Positions 1 to 6,169 of a stretch of 6,169 nt of DNA are shown in pieces. Within the stretch, counting starts at the first letter, position 1. Every line of letters begins with the position of its first letter. The notes beneath the pieces were generated by a model. The model ran no database searches. It was not told where the DNA came from and saw nothing but the letters and a program-made list of their open reading frames with translations. This stretch comes from JASFEQ01 sp050122535 (GTDB lineage Bacteria > Desulfobacterota > DSM-4660 > Desulfatiglandales > HGW-15). The stretch spans positions 1 through 6,169 of the forward strand of contig JASFIT010000287.1 of assembly GCA_050122535.1 (NCBI GenBank), given 5' to 3'. The position numbers and the translations under genes were made by a program.

Positions 1-1380
1 CGAATCGTAGAAGAAGTCAGGTATCACCGGTCCTCCCACCAAGATGTTCATGAGGTCTGTTCTGGTTATTACGCCAACCACCTTGTCGCCCTCGACTACA
101 GGCAGGATTCTCAGTTTGTTCTTGATGATCAGGTCCTGGACTTCCCTAAGGGAGGCCTCAGGGCTCACAGTGGAAAACTCTATGTTCATATAATCTTTCA
201 CACGGATGTGGCCCAGACCAAAGTAGACGGCCTTCTCTACGATCTGCCTCGTAATATATCCTTCCAGTCGATCCTTCCTATCAATTACAATGAGGACATT
301 GATATTGTATTTCGTCATCAGAGTGGCAGCCTCTTTGATGGTCTCGTGGGGGTGGATATGAATGGCAGGTGAAGACATCATATCATTGGCCCTCTGCTGA
401 GGATTAATGCGACTTCGAAGCAAGGCCTGAAGTGATCTTTCCACCTGCATCAAGGTTTTGTTCTTGATGGTGGCTGAAGCCGCTTGAGGATGGCCACCTC
501 CACCAAAGGCAAGGGCTATTTCAGCCACATTTACATCTTCCAAGCGGCTGCGTGCCACCAAGTATATTTTGTCCTCCATCTGTGCTAAGGCGAAAATCAC
601 ATTCAAGTTCTCCATTTCCATAAACTTGTGGACCAGGACAGCAAAGTCTCCTATGTAATCTTCACTTATCACCTTTGAGATGACCACCTCGATCCCATTA
701 ATCACTCGCGTTATAGCCGACTTGGTGAGATCGTTAAGCAGCCATACTTGTTCGGCTGTCAATTCTCTGGTGAGCATGTCCGCTATGAGATTATGATTGG
801 CCCCTTGTTCAGTGAGCCATGCAGCTGCCATAAAATCCTCAGGTCTTGTTGAAGGGAAGGTGAATGAACCCGTATCCTCATGGATCCCTAGGCACATAAT
901 GGTTGCCTCATCAGGAGAAATGGAGAGACCCCTTTCCTTGAGAATGGCGGTAAGGATGGACGTGGTCGAGCCCACTTCTCGAATCACCTCCTCTTCTCCC
1001 CTTATGTCATCTTCAGAGTCTGGGTGGTGATCATAGATGTGGATCTCCACATCTCCCCTCCCCAACAGGTCAGCAAATTTTCCAATCCGACTCCTCTGGC
1101 GGGTGTCCACCAGGATCAGCCTTCTGATCTGGTCAAAGTCGATCTGTTTCATCTTAGTGAAGTCAAATATGTACGAGGTGGAGTGGAGAAAGAAGTTCCT
1201 GAGATTCCTTTCCTGTGAACCTGAAAAAACGAGGGTTGCTTCAGGATAGAGTTTTTTGGCTGCAATCATGGAGGCCAAGGCATCGAAATCGGCATTAATG
1301 TGCGTCGTTATGACCTCTTTGTGGGTCAAAGGAGATTTGTTCTTGCTCACCACAGTATTGCCTTTATTCCTCGCCATCAT
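1..1380 (-). CDS. DHH-family phosphoesterase with tandem CBS domains (N-terminal 460 residues; C-terminus beyond left edge)
   Basis: The frame is open from 1380 to the left edge with no stop, giving 460 codons. Residues about 20-200 carry the DHH phosphoesterase signatures: H27-x-N-x-D31-x-D33, LVDT near 90-93, the name-giving D117-H118-H119, and GIHEDTGS at 165-172. Residues 293-302 (GGGGHPQAAS) are the DHHA1 substrate-binding motif. Two CBS domains follow at about 333-388 and 395-450, the second with the pattern LRILPVVEGDKVVGVITRTDL. DHH/DHHA1 proteins hydrolyse phosphodiester bonds in small nucleotides or RNA with metal ions, and CBS pairs usually bind adenosine nucleotides. In delta-proteobacteria this arrangement is commonly followed by a poly(A)-polymerase/tRNA nucleotidyltransferase head domain; that part would lie outside the window, so it is inferred. 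The start is uncertain: ATG ATG at 1380/1377 lacks a good ribosome site, while GTG GTG at 1353/1350 is preceded by AAAGG seven bases upstream. An in-frame TAA at 1417-1419 limits extension. It is separated from dksA by a terminator, so it is probably transcribed on its own. Confidence 0.9.
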   Translation of the reverse strand, partial: MMARNKGNTVVSKNKSPLTHKEVITTHINADFDALASMIAAKKLYPEATLVFSGSQERNLRNFFLHSTSYIFDFTKMKQIDFDQIRRLILVDTRQRSRIGKFADLLGRGDVEIHIYDHHPDSEDDIRGEEEVIREVGSTTSILTAILKERGLSISPDEATIMCLGIHEDTGSFTFPSTRPEDFMAAAWLTEQGANHNLIADMLTRELTAEQVWLLNDLTKSAITRVINGIEVVISKVISEDYIGDFAVLVHKFMEMENLNVIFALAQMEDKIYLVARSRLEDVNVAEIALAFGGGGHPQAASATIKNKTLMQVERSLQALLRSRINPQQRANDMMSSPAIHIHPHETIKEAATLMTKYNINVLIVIDRKDRLEGYITRQIVEKAVYFGLGHIRVKDYMNIEFSTVSPEASLREVQDLIIKNKLRILPVVEGDKVVGVITRTDLMNILVGGPVIPDFFYDS

Positions 1381-1851
1381 GGGCAAATTAACGTCATGAA
1401 CAAAGGATTTTGCAGATTAGGGCTCTCTCGCCATACTATCACATTCGCCGGGGGAAATGAACTTAGCCCAGCTTCGCTCCGCAATTGGAATGGTGGAACA
1501 ATGGGATTTGGCCTCCGGCTCGGAGAGGAAAATGCAAAAATGGGTTACAAGCAACATTCCTGATGGCAGGGAAGTCGGTGAAGTTAATATATGAATAACT
1601 TCCTTATGAGGACCAACATTCCAATATTCTTCGCGCTCGCTTCGCTTCCGCCTTCGTTAAAACTTCGGCGAGACAGGCCGCTCAGTCCCAGCAAGCGGGT
1701 CCCCAGTTTCCACCATTCCATTATCATATGTGCAAGATAAAAACTCAGGCTCCCAAAAAACCGTTTATTCCCAATAAGTTGTAAAATATCCGAGACGTAT
1801 AATTCATGGGCATGGGAGAGATGGTCCTCGAACATCTTCTGCACGGGCACC
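1381..1851. other. gene-poor spacer between the DHH-CBS gene and the dksA terminator
   Basis: I find no credible gene here. The open frames crossing it either lie opposite the DHH-CBS gene or are built from the repeat sequence. The right half (about 1726-1851) shows no motif I recognise. The left half holds short ATTCCA and GCTTCGCT boxes, described separately, and a small hairpin with arms CTCCG (1513-1517) and CGGAG (1521-1525). The promoter of the DHH-CBS gene should lie somewhere in 1381-1480 on the minus strand, but I see no convincing -35/-10 pair. Over 450 bases of non-coding DNA is large for a region whose other genes are packed within 0-76 bases of one another. Confidence 0.7.
1471..1722. 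repeat. cluster of short ATTCCA-type boxes with a 13-bp inverted repeat
   Basis: The consensus CCAMCATTCCAWT occurs three times: on the minus strand at 1484-1496 (CCACCATTCCAAT), and on the plus strand at 1613-1625 (CCAACATTCCAAT) and 1710-1722 (CCACCATTCCATT). A partial copy, CAACATTCC, is at 1552-1560. The first and last copies make a perfect 13-bp inverted repeat (TGGAATGGTGGAA 1486-1498 against TTCCACCATTCCA 1708-1720) enclosing about 209 bases. GCTTCGCT accompanies two of the boxes, at 1471-1478 and 1639-1646. Inside the interval, CCGCT (1678-1682) and AGCGG (1694-1698) can form a short stem. No transposase is present, so this is more like a decayed intergenic repeat or a miniature element than an insertion sequence. 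Its function is unknown. Confidence 0.5.
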
Positions 1852-1888
1852 AAAATAAAAAAGCCGGGCACAAGGAATCTGCACCGGC
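1852..1888 (-). terminator. rho-independent terminator of the rpoZ-dnaJ-dksA genes
   Basis: Read on the minus strand, GCCGG, one unpaired T, and GCA (1888-1880) pair with TGC CCGGC (1870-1863) around a nine-base loop. The stem is eight pairs with a single bulge. It is followed directly by TTTTTTATTTT (1862-1852). The stem begins about 30 bases past the TAA of the dksA-family gene. On the plus strand the A-run precedes the stem and only a weak T content follows it, so it should act in the minus direction only. Confidence 0.88.
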
Positions 1889-1917
1889 TATTGTTCTCGG
1901 TATGCGCAGGATTTCAG

Positions 1918-2283
1918 TTACAATCCCTTGACCTTTTCCTCAGTTTCCTGCCTCTTTTTGCACTCAATGCACAAGGTGGTCACGGGGCGAGCCTTCAATC
2001 TCTCTGCGGTAATCTCCTCCCCACATTCCTCACAGATCCCGTAGCTGCCGCTATCGATCCTGTCCAGGGCGTCTTTAATCTTTCCTATGAGTTTTCTCTC
2101 CCTGTCTCTTATTCTCAGGGTGAAATTTCTGTCCGACTCCAGGGACGCCCTGTCTGATGGGTCAGGTAGATTCTCCTTGTGGTCGGTCATACCGGTAACC
2201 GTCTTGTTCGCCTCAGTCAAGAGTTCATCAAGCCTTTCGTTGAGCAATTCCTCAAAATATTTCAGTTTTTTCTTCGTTAACAT
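1918..2283 (-). CDS. dksA: DksA/TraR-family zinc-finger transcription factor
   Basis: This 121-residue protein fits the DksA family, which enters the secondary channel of RNA polymerase and, with ppGpp, alters initiation at rRNA and biosynthetic promoters. Residues about 1-75 form two charged helices of a coiled coil. The tip between them reads DPSDRAS at 41-47, so the two aspartates (41, 44) and the alanine (46) that match E. coli D71, D74 and A76 are kept; this favours a true DksA over a TraR-like relative. A four-cysteine zinc finger uses C84, C87, C105 and C108, followed by a short C-terminal helix. It is about 30 residues shorter than E. coli DksA, and the tip offset of 30 shows that the missing part is the N-terminus. 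It lies 76 bases after dnaJ with no terminator between. TATACT at 2318-2313 could be a -10 for an internal promoter, but no good -35 accompanies it. The ribosome site is weak (AGAG). Confidence 0.9.
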   Translation of the reverse strand: MLTKKKLKYFEELLNERLDELLTEANKTVTGMTDHKENLPDPSDRASLESDRNFTLRIRDRERKLIGKIKDALDRIDSGSYGICEECGEEITAERLKARPVTTLCIECKKRQETEEKVKGL

Positions 2284-2359
2284 GGCTCTACAGATTTCCC
2301 CCTAAAAATAAAAGTATATAACCCATTATCGAATTTAAATCCAGGGTTGATTTCTTCCC

Positions 2360-3460
2360 TTATTTCTTTATTTTATGCCAGAAATTCTTTCCTTTTGTCG
2401 ATTTTTTTGAACGTTCCGTTTTTGCAAACGCCTCCAAGAGTTCTCGCTGCTTCTGGTTGAGTTTCTTGGGTATTTTCACGGCAATCTTAACAAAAAGATC
2501 TCCCCTTTTGTCTCTCCTGAGGGTTGGCATCCCCTCGCCTGAAAGGGACAGAATCTCATCCGGCTGTGTTCCGCCGGGTATTTTCAGCTCCTTTTCCCCC
2601 GCTCCTCCAAGTACCGGGATCTTAATTGTGTCTCCCAATGCTGCCTGAACAAAAGATACGGGAATCTCACACAAAAGGTGATCACCTTGGCGCGCAAAAA
2701 ATTCGTGATTTTTCACGCGAATGACCACAAAGAGATCCCCAGGTGGCCCCCCATACTCACCAGGCTCCCCCTCCTCGCGCAGTCTCAGTTGAGATCCCGT
2801 ATCTACCCCTGGTGGGATTTTGACAGTGATTTCTCGCTTAACCTTTACTTTTCCGCCGCCTCTGCACGCCTCACAGGGATCTGTTATGACTCGCCCTTCA
2901 CCATGACAGGCAGGACACGTGGTGCTGATCTGAAAAAACCCTTGGGACCGAACCACCTGCCCTCGACCTTGACACGTGGCACAGATTTGGGGCTCACTGC
3001 CGGGCGTAATGCCCGATCCATGACAATCTCCACATGCTTCCCACCTATGGAAAGAGAGATCTTCTTCTTTGCCGGAAAAGGCCTCTTCCAATGTGAGTTC
3101 CAAATCATATCGAAGATCGTTTCCTTGCCTAACCCTGCTTCTCCTTCGCGTCCCAAAGCCAAAGAAATCCTCAAAGATATCGCTGAAACTGGAAAAGATA
3201 TCTTCAAAACCACTGAAGCCCCTGAAGCCTGTACCTTCTAAACCCTGGTGGCCGAATCGATCATAAATCCCTCTTTTTTCCCTATCTCTGAGAACTTCGT
3301 AGGCTTCAGCGGCCTCCTTGAATCTCTCTTCCGCTTCCTTGTCACCCGGATTTTTGTCCGGGTGATATTTCATGGCCAATTGTCGATAGGCTCTTTTAAG
3401 ATCTTCTTCCCCGGCATCCCGTGAGACGCCAAGGACCTCATAGTAATCCCTCTTTTGCAT
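2360..3460 (-). CDS. dnaJ: chaperone DnaJ (Hsp40), full length
   Basis: This is a 366-residue type I DnaJ, the co-chaperone that delivers unfolded proteins to DnaK and stimulates its ATPase. The J-domain covers about residues 4-70, with HPD at 33-35. A Gly/Phe-rich linker follows at about 70-105. The zinc-binding region has all four CxxCxGxG repeats: CGDCHGSG (143), CATCQGRG (160), CPACHGEG (182) and CEACRGGG (196). Two C-terminal substrate-binding beta domains follow at about 205-335, then a lysine-rich tail ending WHKIKK. Length and domain order are normal and nothing appears broken. The start ATG at 3460 has AAAGGA (3476-3471) ten bases upstream. That site overlaps the TAA of rpoZ, so the two genes are probably translated from one message. 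No dnaK or grpE is in the window, and the link to rpoZ and dksA instead is the notable context; it could be a second dnaJ copy in the genome. Confidence 0.97.
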   Translation of the reverse strand: MQKRDYYEVLGVSRDAGEEDLKRAYRQLAMKYHPDKNPGDKEAEERFKEAAEAYEVLRDREKRGIYDRFGHQGLEGTGFRGFSGFEDIFSSFSDIFEDFFGFGTRRRSRVRQGNDLRYDLELTLEEAFSGKEEDLSFHRWEACGDCHGSGITPGSEPQICATCQGRGQVVRSQGFFQISTTCPACHGEGRVITDPCEACRGGGKVKVKREITVKIPPGVDTGSQLRLREEGEPGEYGGPPGDLFVVIRVKNHEFFARQGDHLLCEIPVSFVQAALGDTIKIPVLGGAGEKELKIPGGTQPDEILSLSGEGMPTLRRDKRGDLFVKIAVKIPKKLNQKQRELLEAFAKTERSKKSTKGKNFWHKIKK

Positions 3461-3474
3461 GTTCGGTGTTTCCT

Positions 3475-3774
3475 TTAGGCGTCCGACTTCTCGCCTTTTT
3501 CCTCATCTGGGGCTTCTCCCGCGCTTTTCCCTTTAGGTTCATCCAAGAGTCTCTCCTCTTCATTATTGAGGAGACCTTGCTTTGCGATACCTTCCCCCTT
3601 AACCACATTTCCCGCGGCAATTTCTCTGAGAGAAATCACCACGTCCCTATTTTTCGAAACAACCATGGGTTCGGCGCCTTTCCTCAGCTGCCTAACACGC
3701 TTTGCGGCCATGTGAATCAGGGCAAAGCGGTTGTTTACTTTTTGCAAGCAATCCTCTACTGTAATCCGTGCCAT
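3475..3774 (-). CDS. rpoZ: DNA-directed RNA polymerase omega subunit
   Basis: This 99-residue protein begins MARITVEDCLQKVNNRFALI, the typical omega N-terminus, followed by AAKRVRQLRKG and VISLREIAAG, which match the conserved core. Omega wraps the C-terminus of beta-prime, helps core assembly, and contributes to ppGpp site 1 in proteobacteria. The last 30 or so residues are a charged, probably disordered Glu/Lys tail that varies in the family. I chose ATG at 3774 over an in-frame TTG at 3795, because the family starts at MAR and GGGGG (3785-3781) sits six bases upstream as the ribosome site. The stop is 14 bases before dnaJ and within its ribosome site. It is the first gene of the minus-strand cluster and is divergent from comM. 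Confidence 0.95.
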   Translation of the reverse strand: MARITVEDCLQKVNNRFALIHMAAKRVRQLRKGAEPMVVSKNRDVVISLREIAAGNVVKGEGIAKQGLLNNEEERLLDEPKGKSAGEAPDEEKGEKSDA

Positions 3775-3912
3775 GGTATACCCCCGTGACCTCAAAAATT
3801 GAAATCATAAACGCTCAAAATGAAATAAACTTTACTTTGTAACATTTCTATTGTTAAATGTAAAGGCTATATCAAAGATGACAACCAGAAATTTATCTGG
3901 AGATACCTTTTC
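3775..3912. promoter_or_regulatory. divergent control region between rpoZ and comM
   Basis: These 138 AT-rich bases lie between two divergent starts, so both promoters should be here. On the plus strand, TTTACT (3831-3836) and TTAAAT (3854-3859) are 17 bases apart. On the minus strand, TTTACA (3864-3859) and TACAAA (3841-3836) are also 17 apart, with TTTACA matching the -35 consensus at five of six positions. The two candidate promoters overlap almost entirely, so the directions might compete. The hexamers are imperfect, so exact placement is tentative even though the region's role is fairly safe. Confidence 0.4.
3899..3902 (+). promoter_or_regulatory. comM ribosome binding site, next to a small hairpin
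   Basis: GGAG lies ten bases before the comM ATG at 3913. Its first two bases belong to the 3' arm of a five-pair hairpin, CCAGA (3885-3889) with TCTGG (3896-3900) and an AATTTA loop. The pairing could partly mask the site, but the stem is short and may be chance. Confidence 0.45.
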
Positions 3913-5442
3913 ATGTTGGCCAAGGTCCTCAGCAGCGCTGTGATCGGAATAGAGGGCTATGTTGTGGAAGTGGAGGTTGATATTTCCCAGGGTCTTCCCT
4001 CCTTCTCCACCGTTGGTCTTCCGGAAGGGGCGGTTCGGGAAAGCAAGGACAGGGTTAAGACCTCCATAAAGAATTCCGGGTACCATTTCCCCTCTGACAG
4101 AATCACTGTAAATCTGGCTCCTGCAGATATCAAGAAAGAAGGATCCGCATTTGATCTCCCCATGGCACTGGGCATTTTGGCTGCCACCGGCCTTGTGTCA
4201 AAGGAATCATATGGTCGGCATCTGGTTTTGGGCGAACTCTCCCTTGATGGCCTTATCCGGCCAATTAAGGGGGCTCTTCCCATGGCCATCACGGCAAAAG
4301 AAAAGGGTCTAAAAGGGGTATTCCTGCCCAAGGAAAATGCGGCTGAAGCGGCCGTGGTGGAAGGTGTTCACATCTACCCTGTGGAGACCCTATCGCAGCT
4401 CATAGAGACGCTTTCAGGTGTCGTAAATAGAGCTCCGTTCCAAGTGGATATTGACAAGCTTTTTGGGAGATCGAGTGATCATTTTGATTTTGCTGACGTT
4501 CGAGGTCAGGAAGATGTGAAAAGGGCCCTAGAGGTCTCTGCTGCGGGTGGTCATAACCTGATCTTGATCGGACCACCGGGCGCAGGAAAGACCATGCTCG
4601 CCAGACGCCTGTATACGATTGTTCCGGAGCTGAGCTTTCAGGAGGCGTTGGAGACCTCTAAGATCTATAGTGTCATGGGCATGATGCCCAAAGGGTACGG
4701 TCTCATAAATACTCGGCCGTTTCGATCTCCCCATCACACCATCTCGGATGCGGGCTTGATAGGAGGTGGCCAGAGCCCCAAACCGGGGGAGGTAAGTCTT
4801 GCGCACAATGGCGTGCTTTTCCTGGATGAGCTGCCCGAGTTCAAGAAAAATGTTTTGGAGGTCCTCAGACAGCCGATGGAAGATGGCCACGTGACCATTT
4901 CCAGAGCCAGTTCAACGGTCACTTATCCGGCCAATTTTATGCTTGTTGCGGCCATGAATCCCTGTCCTTGCGGGTTTTTTGGCGATCCCAAACGGGAGTG
5001 CCACTGCTCTTATCTGCAGATTCGGAGATATCGCTCAAAAATATCTGGACCTCTGATGGATAGGATAGACATTCATATGGAAGTGCCGCCGGTCCCGTTC
5101 AGGGACCTGACCTCGGGTGAAAGCGGACAATCCTCATCGGAGATCTTGGCGAGGGTGAAGAGGGCGAGGGAGATTCAGGGGGAACGCTTTAAAAAAATGA
5201 AAATCCATACCAACGCCGGTATGAGCAGTCGCCATATCAGACAGTTCTGTGCACTTGATGGCGAATCAAATGACCTGATGGAAAAGGCGATGGACAGACT
5301 TGGCTTGAGTGCCCGAGCCCATTCCAGAATATTGAAGATATCGAGAACCATTGCTGATTTGGAAAGCAGTCCCCATGTTAGGGCTCATCACGTGGCAGAG
5401 GCCATCCAATACAGGACGCTTGATCGGAGAATGTTTAGATGA
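3913..5442 (+). CDS. comM: ComM/YifB-family Mg-chelatase-like AAA+ ATPase
   Basis: This is a full-length 509-residue YifB-family protein. Residues about 1-170 are the Lon-protease-like (S5-fold) domain, with FSTVGLPEGAVRESKDRV at 31-48 and NLAPADIKKEGSAFDLP at 67-83. The AAA+ module has Walker A GPPGAGKT (220-227), Walker B VLFLDE (301-306), sensor N349 in AAMNPCPCG, and the arginine-finger segment GPLMDRIDIH (379-388). Four cysteines, C351, C353, C363 and C365, form the small cluster usual in this family and probably bind metal. The C-terminal Mg-chelatase-like helical domain covers about 400-505, with LSARAHSRILKISRTIADLE at 465-484. In Vibrio and Haemophilus, ComM is a hexameric helicase that promotes branch migration when transforming DNA is integrated. 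It is also common in bacteria not known to be competent, so its role here may be general recombination. No other competence gene is in the window. The stop overlaps the next gene's start. Confidence 0.96.
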   Translation: MLAKVLSSAVIGIEGYVVEVEVDISQGLPSFSTVGLPEGAVRESKDRVKTSIKNSGYHFPSDRITVNLAPADIKKEGSAFDLPMALGILAATGLVSKESYGRHLVLGELSLDGLIRPIKGALPMAITAKEKGLKGVFLPKENAAEAAVVEGVHIYPVETLSQLIETLSGVVNRAPFQVDIDKLFGRSSDHFDFADVRGQEDVKRALEVSAAGGHNLILIGPPGAGKTMLARRLYTIVPELSFQEALETSKIYSVMGMMPKGYGLINTRPFRSPHHTISDAGLIGGGQSPKPGEVSLAHNGVLFLDELPEFKKNVLEVLRQPMEDGHVTISRASSTVTYPANFMLVAAMNPCPCGFFGDPKRECHCSYLQIRRYRSKISGPLMDRIDIHMEVPPVPFRDLTSGESGQSSSEILARVKRAREIQGERFKKMKIHTNAGMSSRHIRQFCALDGESNDLMEKAMDRLGLSARAHSRILKISRTIADLESSPHVRAHHVAEAIQYRTLDRRMFR

Positions 5443-6169
5443 AGAGGTTTTTTCGGTTCATTTTGTGGAGCAGTCTGATTTTGGGCCTGTTTGCCGTGAG
5501 CATTGTGGCCGTCTTATGGTACATCTGGTCCAGTAATCTGCCCTATATAGGCTCCCTGCGAGAATACAACCCACCTATTATAACAGAGGTCTTTAGCGAT
5601 GACGGTGAGGTGATTGGCAGATTCTGGGAAGAGAAGAGAATTGTGGTTCCCCTTGACCAACTTCCAAACCACCTGATCAATGCTTTCATAGCGGCCGAAG
5701 ATGCCCGTTTTTTCAAACATGAAGGCGTAGACATTCTGAGCATAGCCAGAGCCCTTATCAAGAACCTGATGGCAGGCAAAATAGAGCAGGGTGGAAGTAC
5801 CATCACGCAACAGGTCACCAGGTCATTACTCTTAAAGAATCCCAGAAAAACATATAGGCGAAAGGCGAGGGAGGCATTGCTCTCCTTACAAATAGAAAAA
5901 AACTTCTCAAAGGAGCGGATTCTATTCCTCTATTTGAATCAGATCTATCTAGGACATGGGGCCTATGGGATTGAAGCCGCAGCCCGGGCCTATTTTAACA
6001 AGAGAGCAAAGGAACTGAACCTGGCAGAATCTGCCCTAATTGCAGGGCTCCCCCAAGCGCCAAGTCGATATTCTCCGATAATAAACTTCGAGCTGGCCAA
6101 AGCCAGACAGAAATATGTGTTGGAGAGGATGCGTGAAGAGGGCTATATTGCAGACACGCAAGAGGAAGA
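5439..6169 (+). CDS. mrcA: class A penicillin-binding protein, PBP1A family (N-terminal part; truncated by right edge)
   Basis: The frame opens at ATG 5439 and is still open at the edge after 243 codons. The start overlaps the comM stop (ATGA, 5439-5442) and has GGAG nine bases upstream (5426-5429), so it is probably translationally coupled. Residues 1-7 are basic and about 8-28 form one membrane helix, giving an inner-membrane protein with its enzyme part in the periplasm. The glycosyltransferase 51 domain shows EDARFFKHEG at 87-96, in which E87 is the catalytic glutamate; GGSTITQQ at 118-125; RKAREALLSLQIEKNFSKERILFLYLNQIY at 141-170; and ALIAGLPQAPSRYSP at 199-213. This domain polymerises lipid II into glycan strands. 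The transpeptidase domain with its active serine would lie beyond the window, so a bifunctional enzyme is inferred from the PBP1A-like sequence before the domain (about 49-70) and the absence of a stop. A monofunctional transglycosylase is less likely. Confidence 0.93.
   Translation, partial: MKRFFRFILWSSLILGLFAVSIVAVLWYIWSSNLPYIGSLREYNPPIITEVFSDDGEVIGRFWEEKRIVVPLDQLPNHLINAFIAAEDARFFKHEGVDILSIARALIKNLMAGKIEQGGSTITQQVTRSLLLKNPRKTYRRKAREALLSLQIEKNFSKERILFLYLNQIYLGHGAYGIEAAARAYFNKRAKELNLAESALIAGLPQAPSRYSPIINFELAKARQKYVLERMREEGYIADTQEE

Noticed and set aside
351..365. Possible frameshift or domain break in the cysteine cluster of ComM (residue numbering)
   Set aside because: The CPC...CHC pattern is usual for this family, and the frame continues normally into the arginine-finger motif.
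1513..1528. Hairpin CTCCG-gct-CGGAG as a terminator
   Set aside because: The stem is only five pairs, there is no T-run on either strand, and no gene ends nearby.
1300..1563. An 87-codon plus-strand open frame
   Set aside because: Its first 80 bases lie opposite the DHH-CBS coding sequence, and the rest is repeat-bearing spacer with no domain.
1484..1722. An insertion sequence bounded by the 13-bp inverted repeat
   Set aside because: The enclosed 209 bases hold no transposase and I see no flanking target duplication, so the element class cannot be named.
1584..1871. A 95-codon minus-strand open frame beginning MPGFFILV
   Set aside because: Its start lies in the dksA terminator hairpin, it runs through the repeat cluster, and it has no ribosome site or recognisable domain. 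The middle (about 1726-1850) reads somewhat protein-like, so a decayed gene fragment cannot be fully excluded.
2313..2341. A separate dksA promoter with -10 TATACT
   Set aside because: The -10 is good, but no acceptable -35 exists at 16-18 bases, and the sequence is AT-rich enough for chance matches.
2678..3241. A 187-codon plus-strand open frame opposite dnaJ
   Set aside because: It is the antisense shadow of a complete, well-conserved dnaJ, and its translation matches no family I know.
3775..3795. Seven-codon upstream extension of rpoZ from TTG at 3795
   Set aside because: Omega proteins start at MAR, the ATG at 3774 has its own ribosome site, and the extension would include that site as coding sequence.
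3957..4331. A 124-codon minus-strand open frame opposite comM
   Set aside because: It is a shadow of the conserved N-terminal domain of comM.

Overview
The window looks like ordinary chromosomal core DNA from a Gram-negative, delta-proteobacterium-like organism (Desulfobacterota or a relative). That placement is an inference from three things: a DHH-DHHA1-CBS-CBS protein of the kind those bacteria fuse to a poly(A)-polymerase/tRNA nucleotidyltransferase module, the linkage of rpoZ, dnaJ and a short DksA, and protein similarity as I recognise it. I could not run a search. Base composition is moderate throughout and I see no phage, transposase, CRISPR array, rRNA or tRNA.

Layout: (1) 1-1380, minus strand: the N-terminal 460 residues of a DHH phosphoesterase with tandem CBS domains; the gene runs off the left edge, so its C-terminal part is missing. 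(2) 1381-1917: a gene-poor stretch of about 540 bases. It holds a patchy set of short repeats (ATTCCA boxes in both orientations, GCTTCGCT boxes and a 13-bp perfect inverted repeat) and, at 1852-1888, a clear rho-independent terminator for the genes to its right. (3) 3774-1918, minus strand: rpoZ, dnaJ and a dksA-family gene in one direction, ending at that terminator. (4) 3775-3912: the divergent control region. (5) 3913 to the right edge, plus strand: comM (YifB family), whose stop codon overlaps the start of a class A penicillin-binding protein gene. The latter is cut by the right edge after 243 codons, within or just past its glycosyltransferase domain.

The minus-strand cluster joins RNA polymerase omega and a DksA-like factor with a DnaJ co-chaperone. 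In well-studied bacteria omega and DksA are the two RNA-polymerase-associated proteins that form the ppGpp binding sites, so the cluster suggests linked control of transcription and protein quality under stress. The plus-strand pair joins a DNA-processing AAA+ ATPase with a cell-wall synthase; their coupling looks translational rather than functional.

I found no convincing undescribed system. The part least explained by known genes is the repeat-bearing spacer at about 1471-1725.
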